NCBI GenBank assembly: GCA_009809945.1 | Contig: WTPW01001658.1 | Span: 27,752-91,751 of the forward strand | Direction: 5' to 3' | Length of the DNA: 64,000 nucleotides | Origin: Gigaspora margarita | Lineage: Eukaryota > Glomeromycota > Glomeromycetes > Diversisporales > Gigasporaceae | Part shown: positions 23,380-34,430 of the stretch, piece by piece | Numbering within the stretch: the stretch's first letter is position 1 | Layout of the letters: each line of letters begins with the position of its first letter | Translations under genes and position numbers: made by a program | The notes under the pieces: model-generated | Told to the model about the DNA's origin: nothing | The model's database searches: none | What the model saw: only the letters and a program-made list of their open reading frames with translations

Positions 23380-23885
23380 TTTTTAGGAAGCTAAATAGTA
23401 GAAAAACAATTCAAATATAATAACTTTATTAGATCTTAGAAGTAGTAATCTTGGGTCAAAAGGCAAAAAGGTATTAGCAAATACAATATAATTTTGCAGG
23501 TGCACTTTGTAAAGAATACTATGTTGATTCAGATATAGTACTCTTAGATCAAAAAAAAAAAAGCATTAGCAAGAATATTAAGCTATCTTGTTTGCAAATT
23601 AAATATTAGCAAATAGAACCTTATACAGACTTTTTTTTTAATATTTTTAAATTGGGTCTAGATTTGGACAAAAAAAGTATTAGCAAGTACATCTTACAAG
23701 AACACTATGATAATTTTTTTCTTGGGCCTAAGTGATAGCACTTTTTGGATCAGAAAAAAATATCATCTTATAGAAATACTATAATAACTTTTTTAGAATA
23801 AGTGCTATGGTTTTAGATTACAAGAAAGAAAAATATTAGCAGGTATACTTTGCAAAAAAACTAAACGAACTTTTTTAAAGCATGA
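23380..23885. repeat. Degenerate repeat with ATTAGCAA / ACTTTGCAAGAACACT words
   Basis: Several diverged units carry AAAAAGCATTAGCAAGTACA and CTTTGTAAGAACACTATG. Similar units occur near 46.98-47.13 kb in the inverted duplication and its counterpart near 60.70-60.83 kb, and near 26.44 and 26.73 kb. No gene is seen. Confidence 0.5.
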
Positions 23886-24432
23886 TGCAAATTAATATGC
23901 TAATAATAATTCATATTGCATATATATCACTTCTGTAGTCTGTAAGTTTTTAATAGAATTTTTTTTTTGAGCTTGCTATTTATTATATGATTGTTACAAT
24001 AGTACATGGTTAGAAGTAGTAATTATATCTATATATTATATTAACTAATCAGAATTAGATAAAATAATTATACTATACATAAATAAGGGTAGCTACTAAG
24101 TAAAAATATTACATAATAAATAGCAGGTTCCTTAATTACAATACACTAACAATATTTTTAACTATTTTACATGCTGTTTGTTAATATAGCTAGACAATAC
24201 TAACAATATTTCTAACTAATCTACATATAGTATATTAGGGCTAATGATTTTTTGCAGTGCCAAATTGTCAATTCTATTTGTGATAAAATCAAATTCTGCA
24301 AAAATTCTGTGCATCATAAATTGCTTTTTTTTGTAGCATTTCTGTAATCAATTTTTAAAATTCTGCATAATTTGTATTAAAAATATATATATTCTGCAAT
24401 TAATTTTTTTTTGTAATATGATAACAATGGTA
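23886..24432. other. AT-rich non-coding stretch
   Basis: No supported feature. A short motif AATTCTGCATAA / TGCAAAAATTC repeats several times between 24280 and 24400. Confidence 0.4.
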
Positions 24433-25396
24433 CTTAATTGACAATTGGATAAAATTAGTATTATTTTTATATTTGGAATTGGGGCAAAACAAATATATAA
24501 GCAATATAGTACAAAATCTAAAACAGGTATGTATATATAAAATTTTTATATGATTTAAAGATATTTGAAGTTATTTTTACTTATATCTTCTTATCTACTA
24601 GACTGATTTTAATAATTTTTTAGTAATAGAACCATAAAAACCTGCTTTACAACTTTTACTTAGAGCCAAAATAATATTTACTTTGTATAAAAAAACTTTT
24701 ATAAAGATTATTATCAGATTTGATAATATATTATTTACTTATTTGTTTAGGATGCTAATATTATTATTTAATATTTATTTACTATAGAGGCTTAACTCAG
24801 ATAAGATTTATATATAAAATTTTAGCCAATCAAATTTAATTAAAAGGTAAGATTTTGCTTTACCTCTATCTCTTAAAATATTACCTAATAAATCTTAGTA
24901 TTCTTATTTTAATTCCAAATTAAATAACTATTAAAGCTAGATTCCTTTATTTGTTTTTATTATTTAAGATAAGGGTTAGTTAGAAGTTAAAGTTAGAAAT
25001 GTCTTATAGGTAAAATTGCCTTTCTAATATTTTTTATTAATGCTTTGAGACAAGTTTAGATACTTGTTTCTTGTAGTTATAGTATTTTTTACTTTTTTTC
25101 TTTGTTTTTGTCTTGTTAGGCTAATCTGTAATAATTAAAATTTACAATTTTGATTGGATGTTAGTCACATAATAGCATCTAGCTTTAACAAATCTCCAAA
25201 TTTAGTAAGGGATTCTACTTTTATTACCTGATTTTCTAGGGAAAGAGTCAAAAATTTTGGATATTACATATAAAAATCTAACAATTTTTATATAAAGGTA
25301 AAGGTAGAGCTATTAGTAAATCAAAATTAAGTAATAAAAGTATGCTCTCCAATAATATAACTATAGTGCTGATCTTATCTAAATTGGCAATTAATT
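24433..25396 (+). mobile_element. TIR element related to 52778-53623
   Basis: The left end TTAATTGACAATTGGATAAA and the inverted right end (GATCTTATCTAAATTGGCAATTAATTAA) pair imperfectly. The internal words GGTAAAATTGCCTT, TTGGGGCAAAA and ATAGTGCTGATCTTATC are shared with 52778-53623. It carries the TTA-MITE 24750-24903. Confidence 0.6.
24750..24903. mobile_element. TTA-flanked MITE (PIF/Harbinger-like), copy 2
   Basis: Ends GGATGCTAATATTATTATT and the inverted GTATTC end are flanked by TTA. It shares AGCCAATCAAATTTAATT and AAAATATTACCTAATAAAT with copies 19787-19947 and 55300-55461, but it is more decayed. Confidence 0.7.
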
Positions 25397-25722
25397 AATT
25401 TGTATTGATACTTATCCTTTTTAGTATTATCTCCATTTTAATAACAATAACAACTTGATTTATTTTTGCATTATTTTCTCACAACAATATTTAACTTGAT
25501 TTATTTTGCTATTATTAGTGTTATTATTACATTTACATTTTAAAAAAATTCTTATTGTCTACTATAACAACCAAGCATTTACTAATTTTCTATTTATTAC
25601 AAAACTTTATCTAAAAAATTACTTTTTATATATTAACAAAAAAAATTCTTTGCAAAATTTTAATATAATATTATCTACTAATCTTAATTCCAAACTCTAA
25701 CTAAGATATCACATTTTATTTA

Positions 25723-26035
25723 CTGTATGTTTTTAAAAATAAGCTACTCTTTTTGGGCAAAAATTTATACAAAAAAACATAAGATAGTTTTTTTTAAATT
25801 GTTAAATTTTTTGAAAAATTGAAAATTGTACTAATAAAAAGTTGTCAAAATGCTACCAAATTTTTATTATAAATGTATTTAATATTTTAAACAACTTTAC
25901 TTAATAATACTTTTGAGATTTACTTAGTAAAATTTAGATTTTTATATGTAGCAACTGCTAACAATTTCTTTAAAAATTTTTTAAAAAATGAGAAGTAGCT
26001 TCTTTTAAAGGTAGCTTAGTTTTAGAAATATATAG
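25723..26035. mobile_element. TA-MITE ('GTCTGAAAATAAGCTAC' family), copy 2
   Basis: It is flanked by TA; ends CTGTATGTTTTTAAAAATAAG and, inverted, CTATATATTTCTAAAAC. Its interior matches the copies at 13282-13587 and 31262-31580 with more substitutions. Confidence 0.7.
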
Positions 26036-26501
26036 TAGGTAACATATAATCTAAGTGTATATAATAAAAATTTAGTGTTAGGGCCTTAAAGTTAGAGGCT
26101 ATATAATTAAAGTGATGCATAATACAAGTAAAATTTTATTTCTATTATTTTTAATTAGTGTACCAAGACCAATTTAAATATTAGTTTTTGCATATTTTGC
26201 TTTTTTCTTTATGCATGTTCAAATTCTTCATTAGGTTGATCCAGAATAGTCAAAATTTGCACTCTTTGATTGACTATTTTCTTTCCAAAAGTTTGTATTA
26301 TTCATGCAAATAAGCATTTTTGAAAATTCTGCATTATTTGTAACATATTTTGTATTTACAACCCGATTTTGTGATTTTTGTAGCATTTTGTAAAATACAG
26401 AAATTATTTGCTTTGCAGTATATATGTGTTAACTTTATAGTTGGTAGAAAACTATTAGTAGATGCATCCTATAAGAATGCTATACTCAAAGTCTTGAATT
26501 A
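26036..26501. other. AT-rich non-coding stretch
   Basis: No supported feature apart from a short TTAGTAGATGCATCCTATAAG unit near 26450, which resembles the degenerate repeat near 23.4-23.9 kb. Confidence 0.4.
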
Positions 26502-26721
26502 CCATATCCTATTATGAATAAGCACCCCCTTTTTTGAAATTTTAAACTCAATATTCTTGATAACTATCTAATCAAACTTAACAAAAATTTATTTATTTAA
26601 ATTTTATAGATCTATAAAATTTAAATAAATAAATTTTTATTAAAGTTTGATTAGATAGTTATCAAAAGAACATTGAGTTTAAATTTCAAAAAAGGGGGTG
26701 CTTATTCATGATAGGATATAG
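26502..26721. mobile_element. Palindromic TA-MITE ('AAGCACCCC' family), copy 2
   Basis: This 220-bp palindrome is flanked by TA. Its ends are CCATATCCTATTATGAATAAG and, inverted, CTATATCCTATCATGAATAAG. The arms are nearly complementary down to a centre at AGATCTAT (26609), so a single strand would form a long hairpin. Confidence 0.8.
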
Positions 26722-27212
26722 TAGATATTAGCAGATACATATTGTAAGAACATTATACAAATAATATAAGTACTGGCAAGGAAAATAAAACTTTCAAAAG
26801 TTTCATCTAATATATTATCTAATTGAAATTCTAAACTCTTATTTTTTCTTAGGAGCACTCATATAGTGGGTTTTAAAATTGACATATAAATGGTATATTT
26901 CAAAAAAAAATAATAGGATTTTTTTAATAATATTTTTATTATATTTAATTATATATCAGAAAATTAAAATAAATAATATTCATGAATATGTTTATATTAC
27001 ATTTTAGAACAGGAAAACAAAAAAAATAAATCATAGAGTATGTTATTATAGTGCTAATGGATATTTTTTTTATTCAAAAAGTAGTAGACCATATAAAGAT
27101 TTATATACTACTAGTAATACAATTAGATGCTATCTAAATTTTAGAAATAAGAAAGATAGTATTTTATAATAAAAATAGAATTAACTTAAATAAGAAAAGT
27201 ACAAAAATCAGG

Positions 27213-27725
27213 TGATGGTCTTGCAGGCTGATAGTATAGTAGTTGCACTCTTAGGATATTGGCTGATTTAAACGTAAAATTGCTGGTTCAAGTTCTAGAA
27301 AAAACAGAGCTGCTATATAAGATTACAAAGCAGATTACTTGAACCAGAATGCTAGGACCATGTTTAGATGGCATAGCTATATTGCGCTTGTGTTTCCTGT
27401 TAGTGTGTTCTCTATTCAGAAGTAAACTTGATCAGTTCCAGTTAAATTCTTCGGTAGTAAATAGGTCAATCAGATCTTACCCGAAACAGAAAAACAACTA
27501 TTTCAGAACGAATTGAACAGAATGTAAGTAGTATGCTCTAATGGAGTTTCCCTTGTTTGCCTTGGGAACAAAAAAGTTTTGAAAGAATCAAAATGGGTCG
27601 GAAGCTGAAAATACCACTAGGTACTTCTGGTTGGGTACAAAAAAAGATTGAAGAAAAGTTCCAGTTAAATCTCTCAGTAGTAAATAGGTCAGCTGGTTAA
27701 AACCGGTTGGAATAATAAAATAAAA
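27213..27725 (+). mobile_element. tRNA-headed SINE
   Basis: The head GGTCTTGCAGGCTGATAGTA contains an A-box-like TAGTATAGTAGTTGCA, followed by a B box GGTTCAAGTTC near 27285. The body carries a 40-bp duplicated segment (27433-27474 and 27656-27697, both with CCAGTTAAAT and AGTAAATAGGTCA) and ends in AATAATAAAATAAAA. It is plausibly the same broad SINE group as 31646-32562. Confidence 0.65.
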
Positions 27726-27990
27726 GGAGGCTTAGTACCAGTTAGCCATAGTAGGAATAGTAATAGATGCATATATATAGATTATTACAAAATGTACAAA
27801 TATAGGAATCTTGTATAATAAGAAGGTTCCATTGAATTTAATAAAAATGGCCATATGCCACCTCTGGGTAGTTCCTAGATGGAAAACATAAAAAAAAAAA
27901 ATTAGGTAATTTTTTAGAAGAGAAAGAAGATAAAAAAAAGTTGAAATTATATATAGAAACCTGATCAAATCTATATTAAGAAGAGAAGAA

Positions 27991-28112
27991 TTGTACTCTC
28001 ATCTATGTAACAAATGTCAGGATGCCTCTAGAGGCACCTATGATCTGACTTACTTGAATAAAAGCCTTTCCCCATAGCGGTAACTTTGACATATAAAAAA
28101 AAATAAAAAAAA
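27991..28112 (+). mobile_element. 5'-truncated SINE tail with 13-bp target duplication
   Basis: It is flanked by a perfect AAGAAGAGAAGAA (27978-27990 and 28113-28125) and ends in A-rich sequence. The body (CTTGAATAAAAGCCTTTCCC, then AACTTTGA) matches the 3' end of the minus-strand element 31646-32562. The uninterrupted host sequence is visible at 33.16-33.27 kb. This is a short retroposition product, probably of a 5'-truncated cDNA. Confidence 0.85.
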
Positions 28113-28125
28113 AAGAAGAGAAGAA

Positions 28126-28572
28126 GAGGGAGTAGGCCTCTAATAAAAAATAATCAGATGGTTAATAACATGGCTCTAACCAATATTTAGAATTAAAAGT
28201 TATACTTTTTAAAATAAATAGACAGAAATTTAATAATTATATAATATTTTAAAGAATTGTATACTATTTATATAGCAATTTTAAAAGGATTCTTATTCTT
28301 GAATTAGATTTAGATCGCAAGCTAGTTAGTAAAAATAAACTTTGGCAACAGAAATATATTTAAAAAATTTAATGTTTTTGGCTTATTTAAAATTTAACTT
28401 TAATTTACAATTTTCTTACTTTTTTTAATTTCTTTTATATTATCTCAGTAATTTTTAAGTATTTTTACTTGTTTTTTAATTATTTTAGGTTACTAAGACT
28501 ACTTTTACTATAATCTTTACATGTATTTTTATTTTTACAAAACAGAGGTTTTTCTTGTTCACATTTGATATA
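28126..28572. other. AT-rich non-coding stretch
   Basis: The first 70 bp continue a repeat shared with 33.21-33.27 kb (CTCTAATAAAAAATAATCAG). After that no feature is seen. Any upstream part of the LRR pseudogene would lie here, but no coding signal could be supported. Confidence 0.4.
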
Positions 28573-28580
28573 TATTTTTT

Positions 28581-29310
28581 GGATATTGCTATTCGCACCA
28601 TGGTTTTTGCTATTCGTACCATGGATTTTGTGTAACATTAGATTATTAACCAACTTTTTCTATTCGCACCATGGTATAGTTACACGAACATTTGAAAAAA
28701 TCTTAACTTGCACCCCTACATGTTGTTAATCTACAAAAAAAGGCGAGTTTTTATTGGTGCAACATTAAAACGGTCTAAGGTTACATGAAAATTGCAAAAA
28801 TCTTATTCTGCACCCCTACATGTTGTTAATCTACAAAAAAAGGCGAGTTTTTATTGGTGCAACATGAAAATAGCCCAAGGTTACACAAAATTGCAAAATT
28901 CCGGCCCGCATTATGTTAAGGCCTTAAGAAATTAGAGTAAGGGTTGCCCCGCATTATAAAATTAGGGTTAGGGTTGGCCCACATTATAAAATTAGGTTAG
29001 CAAACCTACTAGAACATTCTAACTAGTTCCAAGGTTACACAAAAATTGCAAAAATCTTATCCTGCACCCTACATGTTGTTAATCTACAAAAAAAGGTGAG
29101 TTTTTATTGGTGCGACATTAAAAAGGCCTAATGTTATACAAAAATTGCGAAAAATCTTTTTTATATATTGTTAATCTATAAAAAAAGAGGAGTTTTTATT
29201 GGTGCAACTTATATTACCATAGTGCGAATAGAAAAAGTTGATTAATAATCTAATGTTACACAAAATCCATGGTGCGAATAGCAAAAACCATGGTGCGAAT
29301 AGCAATACCC
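28581..29310. mobile_element. 730-bp element with long TIRs and 8-bp duplication
   Basis: About 95 bp at each end are inverted repeats built from iterations of GCTATTCGCACCATGG and a GTGTAACATTAGATTATTAA word. They are flanked by TATTTTTT on both sides (28573-28580 and 29311-29318). The interior has about four roughly 100-bp tandem units with CACCCCTACATGTTGTTAAT and GGCGAGTTTTTATTGGTGC. It is non-coding. Because it ends next to an LRR pseudogene, its terminal repeat adds a spurious start (MVRIAKTMVRIA) to that open frame. Confidence 0.8.
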
Positions 29311-29318
29311 TATTTTTT

Positions 29319-29900
29319 TATCATATTATTCTTTTCCTCTTGTAAATTAGCTAATTTCTCTTTGTTTAATCAAATAAAGAAAATTGATATTGCTAATAAC
29401 TCTTTACAAGATTTAATTTTTTTAAATGCTTTAGAAAGCAAAAAATTAATAGATTTAAGTATAAATAGCAATAACTTCTCTAAACAAAATTTATCTATTT
29501 TTAGTAGCTTGGTTAATTTAAAAAAGTTATAAATTGGTAATTGAAAACAAAAAAAGATTAATCAAGAAATTTATAATAACTTTTGTGAAATAGAATGAGT
29601 TTTTTATTTTTCTTAAATAGTTTTTTCATATTGGCTTTTGAAAATGTATTTTTTTTGACCAATAATGAGATCAATAATAGAAACCACTAATATTTCAATT
29701 AATAGCAATAACTAATAAAGATATTGGTAAATGCCAATATTACCACTATTTAGTAACACACTAAAGAGTTTCAAAAAATCAAACAATGTATTAATATTGG
29801 GAATATCAAAAAGGATACTTTATTATTAGTAAATATAAAAAATATACATATTAATTTAACTGACAAATTAACAAACTTATTAAAAAAACCCTATATAATG
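29319..29900 (+). pseudogene. Leucine-rich-repeat protein fragment
   Basis: After the transposon end the frame reads LANFSLFNQIKKIDIANNSL, then DLIFLNALESKKLIDLSINS and SIFSSLVNLKKL, a run of LRR-type units (LxxLxIxxNxL spacing of about 23-26 residues). A stop (TAA 29530) and then IGN-stop-KQKKINQEIYNNF follow. In related LRR proteins that position is expected to be W, so TGG has become TGA. Beyond 29.6 kb more LRR-like words (ISINSNN, SNTLKSFKKSNNVLILGIS) occur in broken frames. The frame has neither an intact start nor an end. LRR proteins mediate protein binding; no more precise role can be given. Confidence 0.65.
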
Positions 29901-30061
29901 CCATTAATCTATAATACAATACTAAAAAAATAAAATAAAAATTTGCTGTTACTACCGTAAGAGTAAGTATATTATTTATATAATTTGAATTATTTATTTT
30001 TTTTTATCATTTTGCTTTGTACAATGTTTGATTTTAATTATTTTATTAAGAAAATAGAATT

Positions 30062-30605
30062 AATTGATAATCCGCCAGTCATCAGGTGCATGATCATAGT
30101 GTAACGTGACGCAGATCACTATGTAAATTACATAAGCAGGAAATGCCAAGATTTTTTGACAATTGTTCAAATAAATTTTTTTTTCGTACTAAGTTAACGG
30201 CCAAGGGCCACTAATTGAAAGTTGTAGAGCTCACTGAGACGAACCTAAAGGTGGTGAGATCGTCCAAATTGGCCCGGTGGTTGCTGAGTTATCTTTAAAA
30301 AACGATTGGCCGACTATATAAAATTACTATGTAAACAAACTATTGTTTACATAGTAATTTTATATAGTCGGCCAATCGTTTTTTAAAGATAACTCAGCAA
30401 CCACCGGGCCAATTTGGACGATCTCACCACCTTTAGGTTCGTCTCAGTGAGCTCTACAACTTTCAATTAGTGGCCCTTGGCTGTTAACTTAGTACGAAAA
30501 ATATTTTTCCTTAGAGACACTCGGCATTTACACTCTATATAATAAACATATAAGTTCTGTGTCATGTTACACTAAGATCGTTTGTCCAGATGACTCGCGA
30601 TCTAC
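30062..30605. repeat. Foldback element, family B, near-perfect palindrome
   Basis: The inner arms (about 30180-30340 and 30345-30500) are complementary with only one mismatch seen in roughly 150 bp, around the centre GTAAACAAACTATTGTTTAC. The outer 100 bp of each side still pair (GTCATCAGGTGCATGATC versus the complement of GATCGTTTGTCCAGATGAC) but are more diverged. It is the best preserved of six copies or half-copies in the window. It has no coding frame and would form a very long hairpin as single-stranded DNA or RNA. Confidence 0.85.
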
Positions 30606-31044
30606 CTATTAAAAAATTATAAAAAATTATAACAAAAGTAATATTTATAAAATAATATTAATAGTATCTATTTTTTTTGTTTATAATTTTAATTTTAAAA
30701 TAAAATATCCCATACTCTGAAAGATAAATAGTTTGTTAAGAAAATATATTAAAAATTAAAAATATCAAAAAATTAAGTACCAAAAAATAAAGTTTTGAAT
30801 TATTCTAGATATTGTTGTTTATTTATAAATATAAAGTACTTTAATATATATTCATTTTGTATCTATTGACAGTACTAGATAGGTTGGTGGACCAATTCTA
30901 CACAATTGAAAAATTAGCAGTGTCTAGAGTTTCAATCAGTGGGTAGATTAAATTTTGTCAATAAGTAAAGTGAATCTTGAAATTAAAGTGAGTTTGTTGT
31001 TAATTAATGGAATGGATAGTTAGTTCTTAACTAATAGAAGAAAG

Positions 31045-31260
31045 GGTTGGATAATTAGCAAGAGAGTTTGTTAAATAATTTAGCAAGAGGATTAGTTGGG
31101 TATTAATAGAAGGATTGGTTGAGTAATTAACAGAAGGATTGGTTGGGTAATTAACAGAAGAATTGGTTGGGTAATTAGCAAAAAAGTTGCTTGGGTAATT
31201 AGCGAAAAGGTTGGTTGGGCAATTAGTAGAAGAGTTGATTAAGTAATTAGTAAAAGGGTT
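31045..31260. repeat. 24-bp minisatellite
   Basis: About nine units of 24 bp of the type GGTTGGGTAATTAGCAAAAG run up to 31260 and resume briefly after the TA-MITE (31583-31600). On the minus strand the period-24 sequence stays open and would encode an eight-residue repeat such as NYPTNSSV. The open frame (31027-31299) has no other coding feature and begins inside the MITE, so it is treated as a consequence of the repeat. Confidence 0.75.
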
Positions 31261-31261
31261 A

Positions 31262-31580
31262 CTGTATGTGTCTGAAAATAAGCTACCTTTTTTGGCCAAA
31301 AACTTACATGAAAAAACGTGGGGTAGCTTATTTTCAAAACATTGAGTTTTTTGAAAAAATTGAAAAACGTACTAATTAAAAGTTGTCCAAATGATACCAA
31401 ATTTTTACTATAAGTATATTTGATATGCTGAACAAGTTTACTTAATGATACTTTTGAGATATACTTAGTAAAATTTAGACTTTTTATATGTAGCAACTGC
31501 TAACAGTTTTTTTAAGAATTTTGAAAAAAATCAGGTGGGTAGCTTATTTTCAGAGATAGCTTATTTTCGGCAATATACAG
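31262..31580. mobile_element. TA-MITE ('GTCTGAAAATAAGCTAC' family), copy 3
   Basis: It is flanked by TA inside the 24-bp minisatellite, so the empty site is given by neighbouring repeat units. The ends are CTGTATGTGTCTGAAAATAAG and, inverted, CTGTATATTGCCGAAAATAAG. The length is 319 bp, and its interior is closely similar to 13282-13587. Confidence 0.8.
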
Positions 31581-31645
31581 TAGTTGGGTAATTAGAGTAT
31601 AGTTTAAAGTAACAAATTTAATTAAATTGCATCATTTTTATTTTA

Positions 31646-32562
31646 TTTTTTTTATTTTTTTTTATATCAAAGTTTCCGCTTTGGGGAAAGGCTTTTATTC
31701 AAGTAAATCAGACCACAGGTGCTTCCAGGGGTGCCCAGACATTTGTTACATAGATAAGAGTACAACTAGCCACATGTACAACTTTTGGTTATCTAATTTA
31801 TGTAGTCCGCCTGAAGGTTCTACACTAGTTGCTATACCTGCAACCCAACTAGAGGTTTATCTATTTAAATTCTCTGGTCCCTGCTCCTCTTGCCAGTCCT
31901 CCTTGTATCACTGGTACAGTTCTCTGATATATAAGTCAGTCAAGACCAGTTCCAGATGTATCGCAGAATCCCCTTAGGACTAGTTTATCCTTGCAGAATA
32001 CTTGGTAGAGCAGTTCCTGTTCTATACAGGTATTAACTACGCTTCGGTAATAGGTTACTATTACCTACTTTCACCCTTGCAAGGTTCGCTCTGATCCTAG
32101 TACTCACCTCTACCATTCTACTAGTCCTTATACTGAATCCACAAACTTCCAAACCAATTAGCTCAGAAGGGTCAATATAGCTTTCTTCCCTTGGTATCTA
32201 CTGCCGAAATGTAGGTCCTTTCCTCTGATGCGACTCCAGTAACCAGATTAGTAGACCCCTCCTCGAAAGTCTTGTCGTCTGATTCTTCGGTTCCAGTTTC
32301 CGATATTCTAGCTTTGGTAGTACTGTCAAAGATCTTTGCTACCTCTTCACTTGGGACTTGCCAAACAGGGTTCCATTTTTTTGGTTCCTTGGATTTTGTA
32401 GCTGAAGCTCCTATTCAAGATGGTGTACCAGGCAACCAATTGACAAGAAACAGATACTAGAACACAGGCCTTTTTTTCAAAGTGTTGGCAGTAGAATTTG
32501 AACCCTAGACCTGCCGCTTGGAGTAACAACTTACCAACTTCTCTAAGTCGCCATACCCTATT
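31646..32562 (-). mobile_element. tRNA-headed long SINE, minus strand
   Basis: Read on the minus strand, the element starts AGGGTATGGCGACTTAGAG with an A box and a B box (GGTTCAAATTC), runs about 0.9 kb and ends AACTTTGATATAAAAAAAAA. It is flanked by ATTTTTATTTTA (31634-31645 and 32563-32574). Its 3' end matches 27991-28112, and a decayed copy is at 46020-46330. The body is unusually G+C-rich and relatively undecayed, suggesting recent activity. Frames at 31627-31977 and 32272-32460 lie antisense to it and are not called as genes. Confidence 0.8.
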
Positions 32563-32672
32563 ATTTTTATTTTAATTAACTTACAGATTATCAATTTAAA
32601 CAAAAAACTTGCATATTTACAAATTAGGTTTTTTATTAAATAAATGCATTATATTTATTTATTAATTGTAGA

Positions 32673-32958
32673 AGGACCTTATATAGGTCATAATTGGGTT
32701 TTGGCCAATTTAGATCTAATTTGCTAAAAACAACAAAATTATATTTGTTTAAATAACTTTTAATGCAGTAATTAGAATTAAATGAATTTTTTTTTGAAAA
32801 TACACTTTATTAAGAGCTTTGTTTTAAAAAAAGTTCATTCAAATTGAACTACTAAATGCCAAAATAATTGCCAAAAATTGTTTTTTTGCTTTTCAAATTT
32901 TGGAGATTTTTGCTAAAATGCATAATGTATAATCTCTGTACTAGATGTCCAGGATCCT
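32673..32958 (-). repeat. MITE with AGGACC ends, copy 1
   Basis: AGGACCTTATATAGGTCATA at the left pairs with the inverted right end (AGATGTCCAGGATCCT). The same element is found in the opposite orientation at 62046-62336. It is non-coding. Confidence 0.65.
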
Positions 32959-33730
32959 ATTGTAAATTATTTCTTTAGTTAACTTGTAAATTATTAATTA
33001 AAGTTTTATTAAAAAAATTTAAAATTTTAAAACCAATAAAGACAATTTTGTCTGCATTACAAATTAAGAGATAAGATTTTGATTTTATTTTTGTAAGATT
33101 TTTAAAGCTTCTAAATATTTTTACTTAGAAAAGTATCAAAAATTTGGTGATTTTTTAGAGGGAAGTTGAAATTATATATAAGGAATCTGACTATTTATAT
33201 ATTAAGAAAAAAGAAAAGAGAAGACCTTTGATAAAAAAATCAAGTAATTAATAATACGGCTCTTAGAGTATTTAATTCTGTTTAATTAGAATATTTTTGA
33301 GAAATAAAAACCTATAGTATTAAACACCTATAGTGCAAAATAGTAAACTTGATTGTTTTTTAAAATAGATATCATATAAACAACTTTTTCATATATCAGA
33401 CCCTATATGAATTATATTTAGGTTTATAATATAGTATAAGTTTTCTAGATATGCAATATTTATACTACTTTATATAAATTTTTATATATAAATTTTCTAG
33501 TTATCAGATCCATATCTATACAAGAGATCCAGAAATCTATTAATAGGCTTTAAAATAGATAAAATATAATATACCTGGATCATTTATATGGTAGTTTATA
33601 GTACTAGATATTTAAAAGCAGAGTATACTTTATGATGATCATATATGAAATTAGCCTATAAGATATGTTATTTGCAAATAATAACTACAAATTTGCAAGT
33701 GAATACATGAAACTAGCCAATTAACTTATG
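32959..33730. other. AT-rich stretch with repeat pieces
   Basis: The segment 33160-33270 is the unoccupied counterpart of the sequence around 27.88-28.20 kb. The rest has no supported feature. Confidence 0.45.
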
Positions 33731-34184
33731 TAATTTATATGGTGCAGATGGCTTTAACTCTTAAATCATATAACTTTGTTCACTTTTTTTAAAGATCATA
33801 TGATATAGGATAAGCCAATCAAATAGCTTATTTTTGTCTTTTTTTTTTTTTTTTTAGAGAGCGAAATTTTTTTTGAGAAAATTTTTTTTTGCAATCTAAA
33901 AGGTAAATCACGTGACTGTATTAGTGCATTTTGATTGGCTTAAATTAAAAAACATATATGTTCACATTTTTGCAATTTATTAATAAATTTTTAAATTTTA
34001 AAAGGCTACTACTCTATCAGTTTAGCTTTAAATTAAAATCTAAACTACAAGTTTTATTCTTTAGATTATAAAGAACAAAACTTGTGGATTAGTTTTGCAT
34101 TTTATAAATTTTTAAAAGAGAAGTAGCATTTTTGTAAAGCTATTTTTTGTACAGAGAAAAGCCATTTGCACCATATATGATTTA
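33731..34184. repeat. MITE with TATGGTGCA ends
   Basis: TAATTTATATGGTGCAGATGG at the left is inverted at the right (GCCATTTGCACCATATATGATTTA). AAGCCAATCAAATAGC and GATTGGCTTAAA pair inside the arms. The target duplication is unclear. It is non-coding. Confidence 0.6.
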
Positions 34185-34430
34185 CAGATGATTGATACAA
34201 GATATACTAAAGTACTACTAAAGATAGAGACATTTATCTAAATTTTTACTTCTTAAAACACTTACTCCTCTTTTCTACCTAATAAATATTAAATTTAAAT
34301 TTAAATAGTATCTGATTTTTCTTTAGTTTCTCTAAAAAATTACTTGATAAAGATCTATACCCTAAACTCTTGTTTTATTTTAGACCTTTACTCTAATTTT
34401 TAATATTAATCAAAATTTAATTTTTGTTTT

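Noticed and set aside
31627-32460. Plus-strand frames of 116 and 62 codons as genes
   Set aside because: They are antisense to the tRNA-headed SINE, and no protein family is recognisable.
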